Position numbers and translations under genes: made by a program. Source: Candidatus Rokuibacteriota bacterium (GTDB taxonomy: Bacteria > Methylomirabilota > Methylomirabilia > Rokubacteriales > CSP1-6). Taken from it: a DNA stretch of 34,719 nt. The stretch lies in the NCBI GenBank assembly GCA_016188005.1, contig JACPIQ010000088.1:1-34719 (forward strand). Direction: 5' to 3'. Below, piece after piece: positions 7,164 through 15,490 of the stretch; position 1 is the stretch's first letter; every line of letters starts with the position of its first letter. The notes below the pieces were generated by a model, which did no database searches, was not told where the DNA came from, and saw only the letters and a list, made by a program, of their open reading frames with translations.

Positions 7164-7704
7164 TGCCGTCCTCCTCGCCAAGCGCCTTGCGGAGGATGGC
7201 CTTCCCCCGGGCGAGCTGGCTTTTCACCGTGTTCACGGAGATGCCCCGGACCCTCGCCAGCTCGTGGTTGGTGAGACCGTCCACGTAGGAGAGGGCCAAG
7301 AGCAGGCGCGCCTCGCGGGGCACGCGTTCGAGCGCCCGGGCCACATCGATCCGGCGCCCCGCCTCCCCGGGCCCCTCAAGGGGCACCGCCAGCGCCGCTG
7401 GATCGACCACCTGCGCGTGACTCGCACGGACGGTCCGCCGCCGCATCTCGTCGACGCAGACATTGGCGAGGATCCGGTAAAGCCAGGTCGAGACCGCCCA
7501 GCGGTATTGGTATCCGGCCGCGCCCAGATAACACTGGAGCAGCGCGCGCTGCACGGCGTCCTCGGCGTCGGCGCGCGAGCCCAGCAGCCTCCTGGCGACG
7601 GCCAGGAGCCGACCGCCATAGCGCTCCACCAGCTCGGTGAAGGCCGCGGCGTCCCTCTCGGCGACTCTCCGCATCAGCAGTCGGTCCTGGTCCATGGCTT
7701 TCAT
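7153..7704 (-). CDS. ECF-family RNA polymerase sigma factor
   Basis: A 183-residue extracytoplasmic-function sigma factor. Region 2 runs from about 20 to 90 (AFTELVERYGGRLLAVARR, then TWLYRILANVCVDEMRRR, the core-binding and -10-recognition helices). Region 4 runs from about 120 to 175 (LERVPREARLLLALSYVDGLTNHELA, then ISVNTVKSQLARGKAILRKAL, the -35 helix-turn-helix). No region 1.1 or 3 is present, as usual for ECF factors. MKAMDQ gives two possible ATG starts (7704 or 7695), and neither has a strong Shine-Dalgarno. Its 3' end overlaps the methyltransferase gene, where an anti-sigma gene would be expected. That makes an alkylation-response role an attractive inference. No classical anti-sigma zinc-finger gene is adjacent. 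Confidence 0.9.
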   Translation of the reverse strand: MKAMDQDRLLMRRVAERDAAAFTELVERYGGRLLAVARRLLGSRADAEDAVQRALLQCYLGAAGYQYRWAVSTWLYRILANVCVDEMRRRTVRASHAQVVDPAALAVPLEGPGEAGRRIDVARALERVPREARLLLALSYVDGLTNHELARVRGISVNTVKSQLARGKAILRKALGEEDGNGS

Positions 7705-7818
7705 CGAGGTATACGGCCCACGGGCCGAAACGGGGTGGAACGCGATGGAGACCAGGCTGCGACGTCGGGATGTGGCGCTGCGTCTGGCTTGCCGCGGGGC
7801 CCGACGGGCAGCCGGACC

Positions 7819-8469
7819 TCAGATTTGGGCGCCGGACTTGGCCCAGTCGTCCAGGAACTTCTTGAGTCCGATGTCCGTGAGCGGATGCTTGATCAGCATG
7901 TCGAGCACGTTGAAGGGCATGGTCGCCACGTGCGCCCCGGCCTTGGCGGCGTCGACCACGTGCAGCGGATTACGGATGGAGGCCGCGAGGACCTGGGTCG
8001 TGAAACCGTAGTTGCGGTAGATCTGGCAGATGTCGCGGATGAGGTCCATGCCCACCGCGCTGATGTCGTCGAGACGCCCGAGGAACGGGCTGATGTAGGT
8101 GGCGCCCGCCTTGGCCGACAGGAGCGCCTGGCTGGCCGAGAAGCAGAGCGTCTGGTTGACGCGGACGCCCTCGCCGCTGAGCCGCCGCACCGCCTTGAGG
8201 CCGTCCCGGGTCAGCGGGCACTTGACGACCACGTTGGGCGCCACCTGGGCCAGCTCTCGCCCCTCCTTGACCATGCCCTCGCAATCGGTCGCCACGACCT
8301 CGAGGCTGACGTCGCCGGGGACGATCGAGCAGATCTCCTCGACGAGGGGCCGGAAGGGGCGCTTCTCCTTGGCGATCAGCGAGGGGTTCGTGGTGCATCC
8401 GTCCACCAGGCCCATGGCCACGCCCTCGCGCAGCTCGCTCACGCTGGCGGTGTCCAGAAAGATCTTCAT
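7819..8469 (-). CDS. Small transaldolase / fructose-6-phosphate aldolase family
   Basis: A 216-residue protein of the TalC/FSA family, the short transaldolases that form a Schiff base on a TIM barrel in the non-oxidative pentose phosphate pathway. It starts [15 protein letters not shown], has [10 protein letters not shown] at about 23-32 and VVVKCPLT with the catalytic lysine at 83. [30 protein letters not shown] follows at about 103-132. Length and all motifs are complete. Transaldolase versus fructose-6-phosphate aldolase activity cannot be decided by motif alone. The ATG has GGAGGAG 4 nt upstream. It is the last gene of the minus-strand series running down from the PfkB kinase. Confidence 0.93.
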   Translation of the reverse strand: MKIFLDTASVSELREGVAMGLVDGCTTNPSLIAKEKRPFRPLVEEICSIVPGDVSLEVVATDCEGMVKEGRELAQVAPNVVVKCPLTRDGLKAVRRLSGEGVRVNQTLCFSASQALLSAKAGATYISPFLGRLDDISAVGMDLIRDICQIYRNYGFTTQVLAASIRNPLHVVDAAKAGAHVATMPFNVLDMLIKHPLTDIGLKKFLDDWAKSGAQI

Positions 8470-8501
8470 GCGCTCCTCCTGTGGCGCGCCCCGGCGGGGC
8501 G

Positions 8502-8876
8502 TCACGCGCGCTCGACTCGAACGGTGGTCCCCGAGCGGACCTTCCGGAACGTGGTCGCGTCCCCCAGCACCCGGCCGAACACGGTCACCGCGCTCGCGGG
8601 CCGGATCTCCGAGCCATGACTGGCCGGGGTGGGACCGAAGAAGATGCAGAAGGCGGAACCCGGCGGCCAGTAGCCGAGGTCGCCCATGTCGACCGTCTCG
8701 CGGGGCGCCTCGGGCCTCGCCTTCACGGGGATGCGGAAGTAGATCTCGTCGCCCCACGTCTCGGCGGCCGCGGCCAGCGGGAGCGCCTCCCACACCGCCA
8801 GGGCCGTCGTGGAGTCCTTCAGCACGGCCTCCGCCGTCACCGATCCCGCCGAGATCCTGATGCGCCGTCCGGTCAT
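8502..8876 (-). CDS. Cyclophilin-like fold protein
   Basis: A 124-residue protein of the small cyclophilin-like family (TM1367-type beta barrel). Diagnostic stretches are [12 protein letters not shown] at about 40-51, [21 protein letters not shown] at about 64-84 and [17 protein letters not shown] at about 90-106. The barrel resembles cyclophilin, but prolyl isomerase activity is not established for the family, and its substrate is unknown. The ATG at 8876 is preceded by no clear ribosome binding site, and an open frame continues upstream, so the start is the uncertain part. It lies 32 bp before the transaldolase gene and 46 bp after the PfkB kinase gene. Confidence 0.85.
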   Translation of the reverse strand: MTGRRIRISAGSVTAEAVLKDSTTALAVWEALPLAAAAETWGDEIYFRIPVKARPEAPRETVDMGDLGYWPPGSAFCIFFGPTPASHGSEIRPASAVTVFGRVLGDATTFRKVRSGTTVRVERA

Positions 8877-8922
8877 GGCCGGCGTCAGTGTAACCTCGCG
8901 CCGCACATCCTCGCAAGGCGCC

Positions 8923-9777
8923 TCACCCCGCGAGCCGGGCACGATACGCGGCGAGCCGGGCCGCGAGCGCCACCCGATCGGGAACGGCGGCCGCGCCGGT
9001 CCCCTCCACGGCGGCCGCCGCCGCGCACGCTGCGGCCGCCGCCGCCTCCCAGGGATCGGCGCCGCGGTGGTACTCGACGAGCAGTGCAGTCGCGAACACA
9101 TCTCCGGCACCGGTCACGTCGCGCTCCACGGCGGAGTCCGGCGCGACGGTGTAGGCCTCGCCGTTGACGAAGAGCGTGGCCCCGAGGGCGCCACGGGTGA
9201 CGGCACCCACGGGAACCTGCTGGAACCACTCGAGCGCCTCCTCCCGGAAGGGCGCCACGTCTTCCTCGCTCACCACCAGCACCTGGGCATGGGGGAGCAC
9301 GAGGGCAGCGTCCTCCCAGGCCCGGGGCGCGATAGCGCCCCCTGCCCCGCGCTCCCGCATCCAGCCCTGGGGCAGGACACCGAGCGAGCCGTCGGGGAAG
9401 CAGGCGGCCAGGAGCGGGTCCACCTCGCCCGCCACGGGACAGAGCAGCGCCAGCGGAACCTCTCGCCATGGCGCCGGCAGGTCCTCGACCTCGAGGTCGG
9501 CGGCGCGCCCGGTCATGCGCAGGGTCCTGCCGGACGCCGCCGCTCGGGCGTGCGCGAACGTGGTGGTGTGCCGGGCATCGACCTTCACGACGGAGAGGCC
9601 GTCGGGAAGGGCGTCCTCGGGGAAGTCGGGGCCATGGGAGGTGAGCAGCCCCACGCGCAGCCCGAGCCGGTGGGCCGTCACCGCGGCGTAGTAGGCGGCG
9701 CCGCCCGGACGCCTCTCCCCGTCGAACTGGTCGAGGGTCACGTGGCCCACCGCGACGAAATCCGGACCGGCCGTCAC
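8923..9777 (-). CDS. PfkB-family sugar or nucleoside kinase
   Basis: A 284-residue ribokinase-like kinase that phosphorylates a sugar or nucleoside hydroxyl with ATP. The N-terminal substrate-binding part has VAVGHVTLDQ and RRPGGAAYYAAVTAHRLG at about 8-40. The C-terminal PfkB signature RDVTGAGDVFATALL at about 227-241 contains the anion hole and catalytic aspartate. VLVVSEEDV and VTRGALGATLFV are the usual strands before it. The protein is somewhat shorter than ribokinase (about 300) and has an alanine-rich C terminus. The start is GTG with GAGG upstream. The adjacent transaldolase suggests a sugar-phosphate pathway; the substrate is not evident. Confidence 0.88.
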   Translation of the reverse strand: MTAGPDFVAVGHVTLDQFDGERRPGGAAYYAAVTAHRLGLRVGLLTSHGPDFPEDALPDGLSVVKVDARHTTTFAHARAAASGRTLRMTGRAADLEVEDLPAPWREVPLALLCPVAGEVDPLLAACFPDGSLGVLPQGWMRERGAGGAIAPRAWEDAALVLPHAQVLVVSEEDVAPFREEALEWFQQVPVGAVTRGALGATLFVNGEAYTVAPDSAVERDVTGAGDVFATALLVEYHRGADPWEAAAAAACAAAAAVEGTGAAAVPDRVALAARLAAYRARLAG

Positions 9778-9828
9778 CCGCGGGCCTCGGCGAGCTGGGC
9801 GGGCACGGTCCGCCTCGCCGGCCCGGCG

Positions 9829-10977
9829 CTAGAGCGCCATCTGCTTGGCGATGATCTCCTTCATGATCTCGGAGGTGCCGCCGCCGATGGTGAGGAGCCG
9901 GATATCCCGGAAGAAGCGCTCGATGGGGTACTCGCGCATGTAGCCGTAGCCGCCGTGGAGCTGGACGCAGTCGTAGGCGATCTTCTGGGCGATCTCGCCG
10001 CAGAAGAGCTTCACCATCGAGATTTCCTTCACCGCGTCCTCGCGGCTCTGGAACTTGAGGCACGCCGCGTAGGTGAGCCAGCGGGCAGCCTCGAGCAGCG
10101 TCGCCATGTCGGCGATCCGGTGCCGCACCACCTGCTTCCGGGAAAGCGGCTCGTCGAAGGCCTGCCGCTGCTGGACGTAGGCGATGGTGTCCTCCAGCGC
10201 CCGCGCGGAGCCGGCCACCGCCTGGATCCCCGCGACCAGCCGCTCGCGCTGGAAGACGCGCATCACCTCGTAGAAGCCCTTGCCCTCCTGCCCCAGCAGG
10301 TTCTCGACCGGCACCCGCATATCCTGGAAGGCCAGCTCGGCCGTGTCGGAGGCGCGGTTGCCCATCTTGTCGAGCTTGCGGCTCACGCTGAACCCGGGCG
10401 TGCCGCGCTCCACCAGGAACATGGAGATGCCCTGGTGGCGGCGCCCCTGGAGACTCGGCCCGAGCCGGGCGGCGACGAAGTAGAGGTCCGCAAGCACCCC
10501 GTTGGTGATGAACATCTTGGAGCCGTTGAGGACGTAGTGGTCGCCGTCGGCGACCGCCCGCGTCTTGACGGCGGCCACGTCCGACCCCCCGCCGGGTTCC
10601 GTCACGGCGATGGCGGAGAGCGCCTCGCCGCGGCAGATGGCCGGCAGGTACTTCTCCTTCAGGGCCTCCGAGCCCGTCCAGTAGAGGTGGGGCGAGGCCA
10701 TGTCCGTGTGGACGCTCACCGCCATGGCGAGGGAGGCGCAGCGCGAGCGGGCCAGCTCCTCGTTCAGCACGACCGTGGTGAGGAAGTCGGCGCCGCCGCC
10801 CCCGTACTTCTCGTCGTACTCGACGCCGAGCAAGCCGAGCCCGCCCATCCGGGGCCAGAGGCTCTTGGGGATCTGCCCGGCCTCCTCCCACGCGTCGATG
10901 TGGGGCACGACCTCCTTCTCGACGAAGCTCCGCACCGCCTGCCTGAACATCTCGTGCTGCTCGGTGAAGATCCTCAT
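9829..10977 (-). CDS. Acyl-CoA dehydrogenase
   Basis: A 382-residue FAD-dependent enzyme that introduces the alpha,beta double bond into an acyl-CoA and passes electrons to ETF. It has the N-terminal helical domain, the central [19 protein letters not shown] (about 121-139) and the C-terminal [20 protein letters not shown]. The usual medium-chain catalytic glutamate position reads GGGT, but E245 in FQRERLVAG aligns with the alternative base of isovaleryl- and long-chain acyl-CoA dehydrogenases, so activity is expected. The ATG at 10977 is preferred over one at 11028 because it follows the ligase stop by 4 bp. It ends the transporter and ligase operon and would oxidise the CoA esters made there. 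Confidence 0.92.
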   Translation of the reverse strand: MRIFTEQHEMFRQAVRSFVEKEVVPHIDAWEEAGQIPKSLWPRMGGLGLLGVEYDEKYGGGGADFLTTVVLNEELARSRCASLAMAVSVHTDMASPHLYWTGSEALKEKYLPAICRGEALSAIAVTEPGGGSDVAAVKTRAVADGDHYVLNGSKMFITNGVLADLYFVAARLGPSLQGRRHQGISMFLVERGTPGFSVSRKLDKMGNRASDTAELAFQDMRVPVENLLGQEGKGFYEVMRVFQRERLVAGIQAVAGSARALEDTIAYVQQRQAFDEPLSRKQVVRHRIADMATLLEAARWLTYAACLKFQSREDAVKEISMVKLFCGEIAQKIAYDCVQLHGGYGYMREYPIERFFRDIRLLTIGGGTSEIMKEIIAKQMAL

Positions 10978-10981
10978 CCCC

Positions 10982-12250
10982 TCAGTCCCACTTCCGCTGG
11001 TCGTCGATCTTCTTCGCGTTGTCGGCAATCGCGCCAGGGGGGACGATCTCGACGCGGCCCCGGAGCTTGATCACGTCGCGGATGGCAGCCTCCAGCGCGG
11101 TCGTCGCCGCCGCGGCATCCGCCCCCGGTGGCAGTTCCGCGCGGAGCGTGAGCCCGTCCTGGTGCCCCTCGCGCGTGACCAGGATCTGGTAGCGCGCGGC
11201 GCCGCCCCCCCGCGCCACCGTCTCGTCCACCTGGCGCGGATGAATGAACATGCCGCGCACCTTGGTCACCTCGTCGGCCCGCCCGCGCCAGCCGAGCATC
11301 CGCGCCGAGGTGCGGCCGCAGGGGCACAGGCTTCGGTCCACGACCGTGAGATCCCCCGTCCCGAAGCGGATCATGGGATAGCTCTCGTGCCGCACGGTGG
11401 CGACGATCTCCCCGAGCTGCCCATCCGCCAGGGGCTCGCCGCTCTGGGGATCGCACACCTGGAGCACGGCGTCGTCCACGAGGTGCATGCCACTGGCCTC
11501 CGCGCACTCATAGGCGATCATGCCCAGGTCGGCCGTGCCGAAGCCCTGGCGGGCGACGATGCCGTACTCGTCCTGGAAGGCGCGGCGCATGGATTCCGGG
11601 AACGGCTCGGCGCCCACCTGGGCCACCTCGATCGGCAGGCGCCCCCCGCCCATCTCGGCGGCGCGCTTGAGGATCGTCATGAGGAAGGAGGGCGTGCCCA
11701 CGTAGCCCGTGGCGTGAAGTGTCCGCGCCAGCAGCACCTGCGTGTCGGTGTTGCCCACCCCCGTCGGCACCGCGGTGCAGCCGAGGAGCGCCAGCGCCTC
11801 GTCGATCAGGTGCGCGGCCGGGGTCAGGTGGTAGGCGTAGGTGTTGAGCACGATGTCGCCCCGGCGGAACCCGCCGGCGTACATCCCCGTCTCGGCGTGG
11901 AAGCCGCCGAACTCCGGCCCCAGGGGCTCGAGGATGGGACCGGGAGAGACGAAGATGCGGCGGATCTTCTCCATGGGCACCGCGCAGAAGCCCCCGAAGG
12001 GCGGGTCAGCCTTCTGCAGATCGGGCAGCGCGTGCTTCTTCAGCACCGGCAGCCGAGCCAGGTCCCCGACACCGCGGATCGCCGCGGGCCCGAGCCCCGC
12101 CGCCTCCAGCCGCCGGCGCACGCCCGGCGCCCGGTCCCAGGCGTGGCGGACCAGGGCGCGCACCCAGCCATCCTGATAGCGCCGCCGGACCCCCGCGGTC
12201 ATGGTCTCCTTCTTGCGATCCCAGTAGCCCGTCCGACGGTCCACGCTCAC
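10982..12250 (-). CDS. Phenylacetate-CoA ligase-like adenylate-forming enzyme with variant P-loop
   Basis: A 422-residue PaaK-type protein. PaaK activates aryl acids such as phenylacetate to CoA thioesters. Family features are ALVRHAWDRAPGVRRRL near the N terminus, LPVLKKHALPD, RQGFGTADLGMIAYEC in the middle and YPMIRFGTGDLT then GRTSARMLGWRGRADEVTKVRGMFIHP. The C terminus has DNAKKIDDQR. The expected P-loop (SSGTTGKP in PaaK) is replaced by FVSPGPILEP at about residues 100-109, so ATP binding must differ, or the enzyme belongs to a variant subgroup. The preferred GTG start at 12250 overlaps the livF stop by 4 bp (GTGA); a GTG at 12259 is an alternative. Confidence 0.85.
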   Translation of the reverse strand: MSVDRRTGYWDRKKETMTAGVRRRYQDGWVRALVRHAWDRAPGVRRRLEAAGLGPAAIRGVGDLARLPVLKKHALPDLQKADPPFGGFCAVPMEKIRRIFVSPGPILEPLGPEFGGFHAETGMYAGGFRRGDIVLNTYAYHLTPAAHLIDEALALLGCTAVPTGVGNTDTQVLLARTLHATGYVGTPSFLMTILKRAAEMGGGRLPIEVAQVGAEPFPESMRRAFQDEYGIVARQGFGTADLGMIAYECAEASGMHLVDDAVLQVCDPQSGEPLADGQLGEIVATVRHESYPMIRFGTGDLTVVDRSLCPCGRTSARMLGWRGRADEVTKVRGMFIHPRQVDETVARGGGAARYQILVTREGHQDGLTLRAELPPGADAAAATTALEAAIRDVIKLRGRVEIVPPGAIADNAKKIDDQRKWD

Positions 12251-13041
12251 GACAGCCACCGCTTCCTCCGCTTGTAGTGCTTGACGTCGCGGTACGACTT
12301 GCGCGCCCCGACCTCGGTGAGCCCCAGGTAGAACTCCTTGATGTCGGCGTTCTCCTTGAGGGCCTCGGCCGTGCCGTCGAGCACGATGCGGCCGTTCTCC
12401 ATGACGTAACCGTGCTCGGCGATGCCGAGCGCCAGGGTCGCGTTCTGCTCCACCAGGAGCACGGTCACCTGCTCCTGCTGGTTCAGGCGCTGCACGATCT
12501 CGAAGATCTCCTCCACCAGCATGGGCGCCAGGCCAAGCGAGGGCTCGTCCAGCAGCATCACGCGGGGGCGCGCCATGAGCGCCCGGCCGATGACGAGCAT
12601 CTGCTGCTCGCCGCCCGACAGGTACCCCGACTGGACGGTGCGCCGCTCCTTGAGCCGGGGGAAATAGGTGTAGGTGCGCTCGATCCCCTCCTGCACCCGC
12701 TGCCGCGAGGCCTGGACGTGGGCGCCGGCGACGAGGTTCTCCTCGGTCGTCAGGTGCTCGAACACGCGCCGCCCCTCGAAGATCTGCACGACCCCGCGCT
12801 TGACGATGTCGTGGGGGGGCAGCCCGTCGATCCGCTCGCCGTGGAACTCCACGGAGCCCTTCGTGACCTCGCCGCGCTCGGAATGCAGCAGGCCGGAGAT
12901 GGCCTTGAGCGTGGTGGTCTTGCCGGCGCCGTTGGCGCCCAGGAGCGTGGTGATGCCGCCCGCGCGGACGGTGAGCGACCCGCCCTTGAGGACGAGGATC
13001 ACCCCGTCGTAGATCACCTCGATGTTGTTGAGTCCCAGCAT
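12247..13041 (-). CDS. livF: Liv-type ABC transporter ATP-binding protein LivF (copy 1)
   Basis: This 264-residue ATPase of a branched-chain-amino-acid-type importer has Walker A GANGAGKT at 35-42, signature LSGGEQQ at 141-147 and Walker B VMLLDEP at 161-167, followed by the H-loop region. VEFHGERIDG and the FEGRRVFEHLT stretch are LivF-like. The protein is about 25 residues longer than E. coli LivF. The tail, KSYRDVKHYKRRKRWLS, is strongly basic and is identical in the other LivF of the window. The ATPase works with LivG at the cytoplasmic face of LivHM. A strong hairpin separates it from the binding-protein gene upstream. The substrate is probably an organic acid rather than an amino acid, judged from the CoA ligases around it. 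Confidence 0.93.
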   Translation of the reverse strand: MLGLNNIEVIYDGVILVLKGGSLTVRAGGITTLLGANGAGKTTTLKAISGLLHSERGEVTKGSVEFHGERIDGLPPHDIVKRGVVQIFEGRRVFEHLTTEENLVAGAHVQASRQRVQEGIERTYTYFPRLKERRTVQSGYLSGGEQQMLVIGRALMARPRVMLLDEPSLGLAPMLVEEIFEIVQRLNQQEQVTVLLVEQNATLALGIAEHGYVMENGRIVLDGTAEALKENADIKEFYLGLTEVGARKSYRDVKHYKRRKRWLS

Positions 13042-13061
13042 GCCCTGTGCCCCGCGGCCGT

Positions 13062-13096
13062 GGCGGCGGGCCGGCCTACCTCGGCGGCCCGCCGCC
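13062..13096 (-). other. Strong intercistronic hairpin after the binding-protein gene
   Basis: A perfect 12 bp inverted repeat (13062-13073 with 13085-13096) with an 11 nt loop lies between the stop of binding protein 1 (13111) and the ATG of livF (13041). There is no U-tract, so it is unlikely to be a full terminator. Its place directly after the binding-protein gene is that of the mRNA-stabilising or attenuating hairpins that raise binding-protein output over the ATPase in other ABC operons. Confidence 0.7.
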
Positions 13097-13110
13097 GCGC
13101 GGCGTTCGCG

Positions 13111-14352
13111 CTACTTCGCCTCCTTGACGTGCTTGCCCACGACCTCCGGATAGGCCTTGAACCAGTCCGTCGCCTTCACGAACTTCCCGCCCTTCACCTG
13201 GAAGACCTGCACCCAGCCGCCCCCCTCGTGGTCCGACGGCGAGAACTCCAGGGGCGGGATGAGACCGCCCAGGGTCAGGCCCTTGACCTTCTCGAAGCCG
13301 GCCTTGACGTCGGCGCCCGTGATCTTGCCGTCCGGCTTGGCCTTGACGGCGTTGCGGATGGCCTCGAGGTGGACCGCGGCCACCATGGGCCCGCGGTTGT
13401 AGTAGGCCGACTGCGTCATCTCCTTCGGCGCCGGCTTGCCCTGCTTCTTGTACATCTCGCGGATCTCGTTCAGCACCGGGTAGTCCTGGCCGACGCCGGC
13501 GAATTGCAGCCCCGCGTACCCCTCCGCGACCCCGTACCCGCCGGCGGCCTCGACGTCGGCCTCGGCAGAGCCCCAGACGAAGGAGACGACCTTCTTGAGC
13601 GGATAGCCGACGCGCTTCAGCTCCTTGATGGACACCGACGGCGAGCGTCCGAACAGGTGCGCGATGACGAAGTCGGCGCGGTACCGCTGCGCGATGTCGA
13701 GCGTCTGCGCGCCCATCTCCACACCGGGAGGCGGCACGGCGAAGATCTTGAGCTCGAAGCCCTCGAGCTTGGCCAGGTCCTCGAAGATCTCCTTGGGCTC
13801 GTGTCCGGCGGGGTTGTCATACATGAGGTACGCGATCTTCTTGCCCTTGAGGCTGCCGCCCAGCTGATCCTTGGCCCACTTCACCGAGGCCGCCGCCTGC
13901 GACCAGTAGGTCGCGGCGATGGGGAAGATGTAGGGGTACTTGCTCCCGTTGGCAGCCCCCGCCGAGCCGAAGCCCGGGGAGGTGCCGGGGATCTTGTCCT
14001 CGGTCAGCTTCTTCATGAGGGCATACGTGTGCGGCGTGCCGTAGAGCCCGATCAGGACGGCGCCCTCCTTCTTGAAGCGCTCGTACCCCTCCATGGCGGG
14101 CGGCACCTTGTACTCGTGGTCGATCTCGAGCACCTTGATCTTGTGGCCCTCCACGCCGCCCTTGGAGTTCACGAGGGCGACGTAGTCGTGATAGCCCGGA
14201 CACCAGTTGACGCCGACCACCTGGGTCGCGCCAGTCCGGTCGCATTGCAGCCCGATGACGATCTCGTGGCTCGCCGCCGCGGGGGACACCCCGCCGAGCG
14301 ATGCTCCGAGTGCCACCATCAGTCCGATCAGGATGGCCAGGCCTCGTTTCAT
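13111..14352 (-). CDS. Liv-type ABC transporter substrate-binding protein (copy 1)
   Basis: A 413-residue periplasmic-binding protein of the Leu/Ile/Val type (type I fold). A signal peptide is clear: MKRGLAILIGLMVALGASLG then an alanine-rich region, with likely cleavage after SPAAA near residue 27. The mature part opens HEIVIGLQCDRTGATQ and contains VNSKGGVEGHKIKVLEID, the usual first-lobe pattern. The chosen ATG at 14352 has AAAGGAGA upstream and gives the signal peptide; an upstream in-frame start does not. It delivers ligand to LivHM in the periplasm. It differs clearly from the other binding protein in the window, so the two transporters probably take up different ligands. Confidence 0.92.
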   Translation of the reverse strand: MKRGLAILIGLMVALGASLGGVSPAAASHEIVIGLQCDRTGATQVVGVNWCPGYHDYVALVNSKGGVEGHKIKVLEIDHEYKVPPAMEGYERFKKEGAVLIGLYGTPHTYALMKKLTEDKIPGTSPGFGSAGAANGSKYPYIFPIAATYWSQAAASVKWAKDQLGGSLKGKKIAYLMYDNPAGHEPKEIFEDLAKLEGFELKIFAVPPPGVEMGAQTLDIAQRYRADFVIAHLFGRSPSVSIKELKRVGYPLKKVVSFVWGSAEADVEAAGGYGVAEGYAGLQFAGVGQDYPVLNEIREMYKKQGKPAPKEMTQSAYYNRGPMVAAVHLEAIRNAVKAKPDGKITGADVKAGFEKVKGLTLGGLIPPLEFSPSDHEGGGWVQVFQVKGGKFVKATDWFKAYPEVVGKHVKEAK

Positions 14353-14377
14353 GGATGGTCTCCTTTCTCGCGCACGG

Positions 14378-15445
14378 TCAGTACGCGAAGGGCCAGAGGC
14401 GAAAGTAGTTCCGGATGTTCCTCCAGAGCCGGTTGAGCCCCTCCGGCTCAACGACTAGGAAGAAGATGATCAGCGCCCCGAACAGGATCAGGCGGAGATT
14501 CGGGATGAGGTTGCGCACCGCCGCCTCGGAGAACAGGAGCCCGCCGGACGCCTCCATCGTGTACCGGATGACGATGGGGAGCAGCGTGACGAAGGTCGCG
14601 CCGAACACCGACCCGAGCACGGAGCCGAGCCCCCCGATGATGATCATCGCCAGGTAGTCGATGGAGGTGACGATCTGGAACTGCTCGTAGTTCGCGATCC
14701 CCTGGTAGTAGGTGTAGAGCACCCCGGTCACGCCCGCGTAGAAGGAGGAGATGGCGAAGGCGAGGAGCTTGTAGCGGAAGATGTTGACCCCGATGATCTC
14801 GGCGGCGATATCGTGGTCGCGGATGGCGATGAAGGCACGCCCGATGCGGCTCCGCACGAGGTTCATGGTGGCCACCAGCGCCAGCACGACGAAGATCAGG
14901 AGGAAGAAGTACATCTGTCGCTGCGTGGCGATCGGGTAGCCGAACAGCTCCGGGCGGGGCACCTGGATGGAGGCCTGCACCCCGCCGCTGATGAAGGTCA
15001 CGTGATTGATGGTCCATTCGATGATGAGCTGCCCGGCCAGCGTGGCGATGGCGAGGTAGAGCCCCTTGATCCGCAGCGACGGGATGCCCACCACGGCGCC
15101 CACCGCGGCGGCCATGAGCCCCCCCAGCGGCAGCGACAGCCAGAAGGGAAAGCCCAGGCGCACGGCGAAGTTGGCCGCGGTGTAGGCGCCCACCGACATG
15201 AAGGCCCCGTGGCCGATGGAGATCTGGCCCGTGTAGCCCACCAGGATGTTGAGCCCCAGCGCGCCCACGACGGAGATCGACACCAGGTTGACGATGGAGA
15301 GGTAGTACTCGTGCACGCTCAGCGGGAGGACGACGAACATGAGCACCGCCACGGCCGCCACTGTCCACCGGGCAATGGGCAGGGGGTAGAGAGCCATGTC
15401 GGCCTCGTACGTCGTCTTGAGGACCCCGCACTCGCGGTGGATCAT
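14378..15445 (-). CDS. livM: Liv-type ABC transporter permease LivM (copy 1)
   Basis: A 355-residue inner-membrane permease with multiple hydrophobic helices. Family motifs are LGLNILVGYTGQISIGHGAFMSVGAYTAA at about 64-92, GIPSLRIKGLYLAIATLA, and the coupling region RSRIGRAFIAIRDHDIAAEIIGVN, which contacts the ATPases. The later IIIGGLGSVLGSVFGA is also typical. The extended C terminus (LNRLWRNIRNYFRLWPFAY) resembles that of the paralogous permease here (LWPFPH). The ATG has GGAGG upstream. The gene lies 45 bp after livH and 25 bp before the binding-protein gene. Confidence 0.94.
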   Translation of the reverse strand: MIHRECGVLKTTYEADMALYPLPIARWTVAAVAVLMFVVLPLSVHEYYLSIVNLVSISVVGALGLNILVGYTGQISIGHGAFMSVGAYTAANFAVRLGFPFWLSLPLGGLMAAAVGAVVGIPSLRIKGLYLAIATLAGQLIIEWTINHVTFISGGVQASIQVPRPELFGYPIATQRQMYFFLLIFVVLALVATMNLVRSRIGRAFIAIRDHDIAAEIIGVNIFRYKLLAFAISSFYAGVTGVLYTYYQGIANYEQFQIVTSIDYLAMIIIGGLGSVLGSVFGATFVTLLPIVIRYTMEASGGLLFSEAAVRNLIPNLRLILFGALIIFFLVVEPEGLNRLWRNIRNYFRLWPFAY

Positions 15446-15490
15446 CCCCTCGCCTCCGGCCCATGCAGGCCGATCATCCTCTTCATCGGC

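Noticed and set aside
7715-7726. GGCCCACGGGCC palindrome just before the sigma gene as an operator
   Set aside because: A 5 bp arm palindrome is expected often by chance at this GC content, and no second copy was found nearby.
9829-10977. Acyl-CoA dehydrogenase thought inactive because the usual C-terminal glutamate reads glycine
   Set aside because: The isovaleryl/long-chain branch uses a glutamate elsewhere, and E245 in FQRERL fills that position.
12277-14436. 719-codon plus-strand open frame across livF and the binding-protein gene
   Set aside because: It is antisense to two genes with complete family motifs, and its translation is a histidine/aspartate/leucine-rich shadow.
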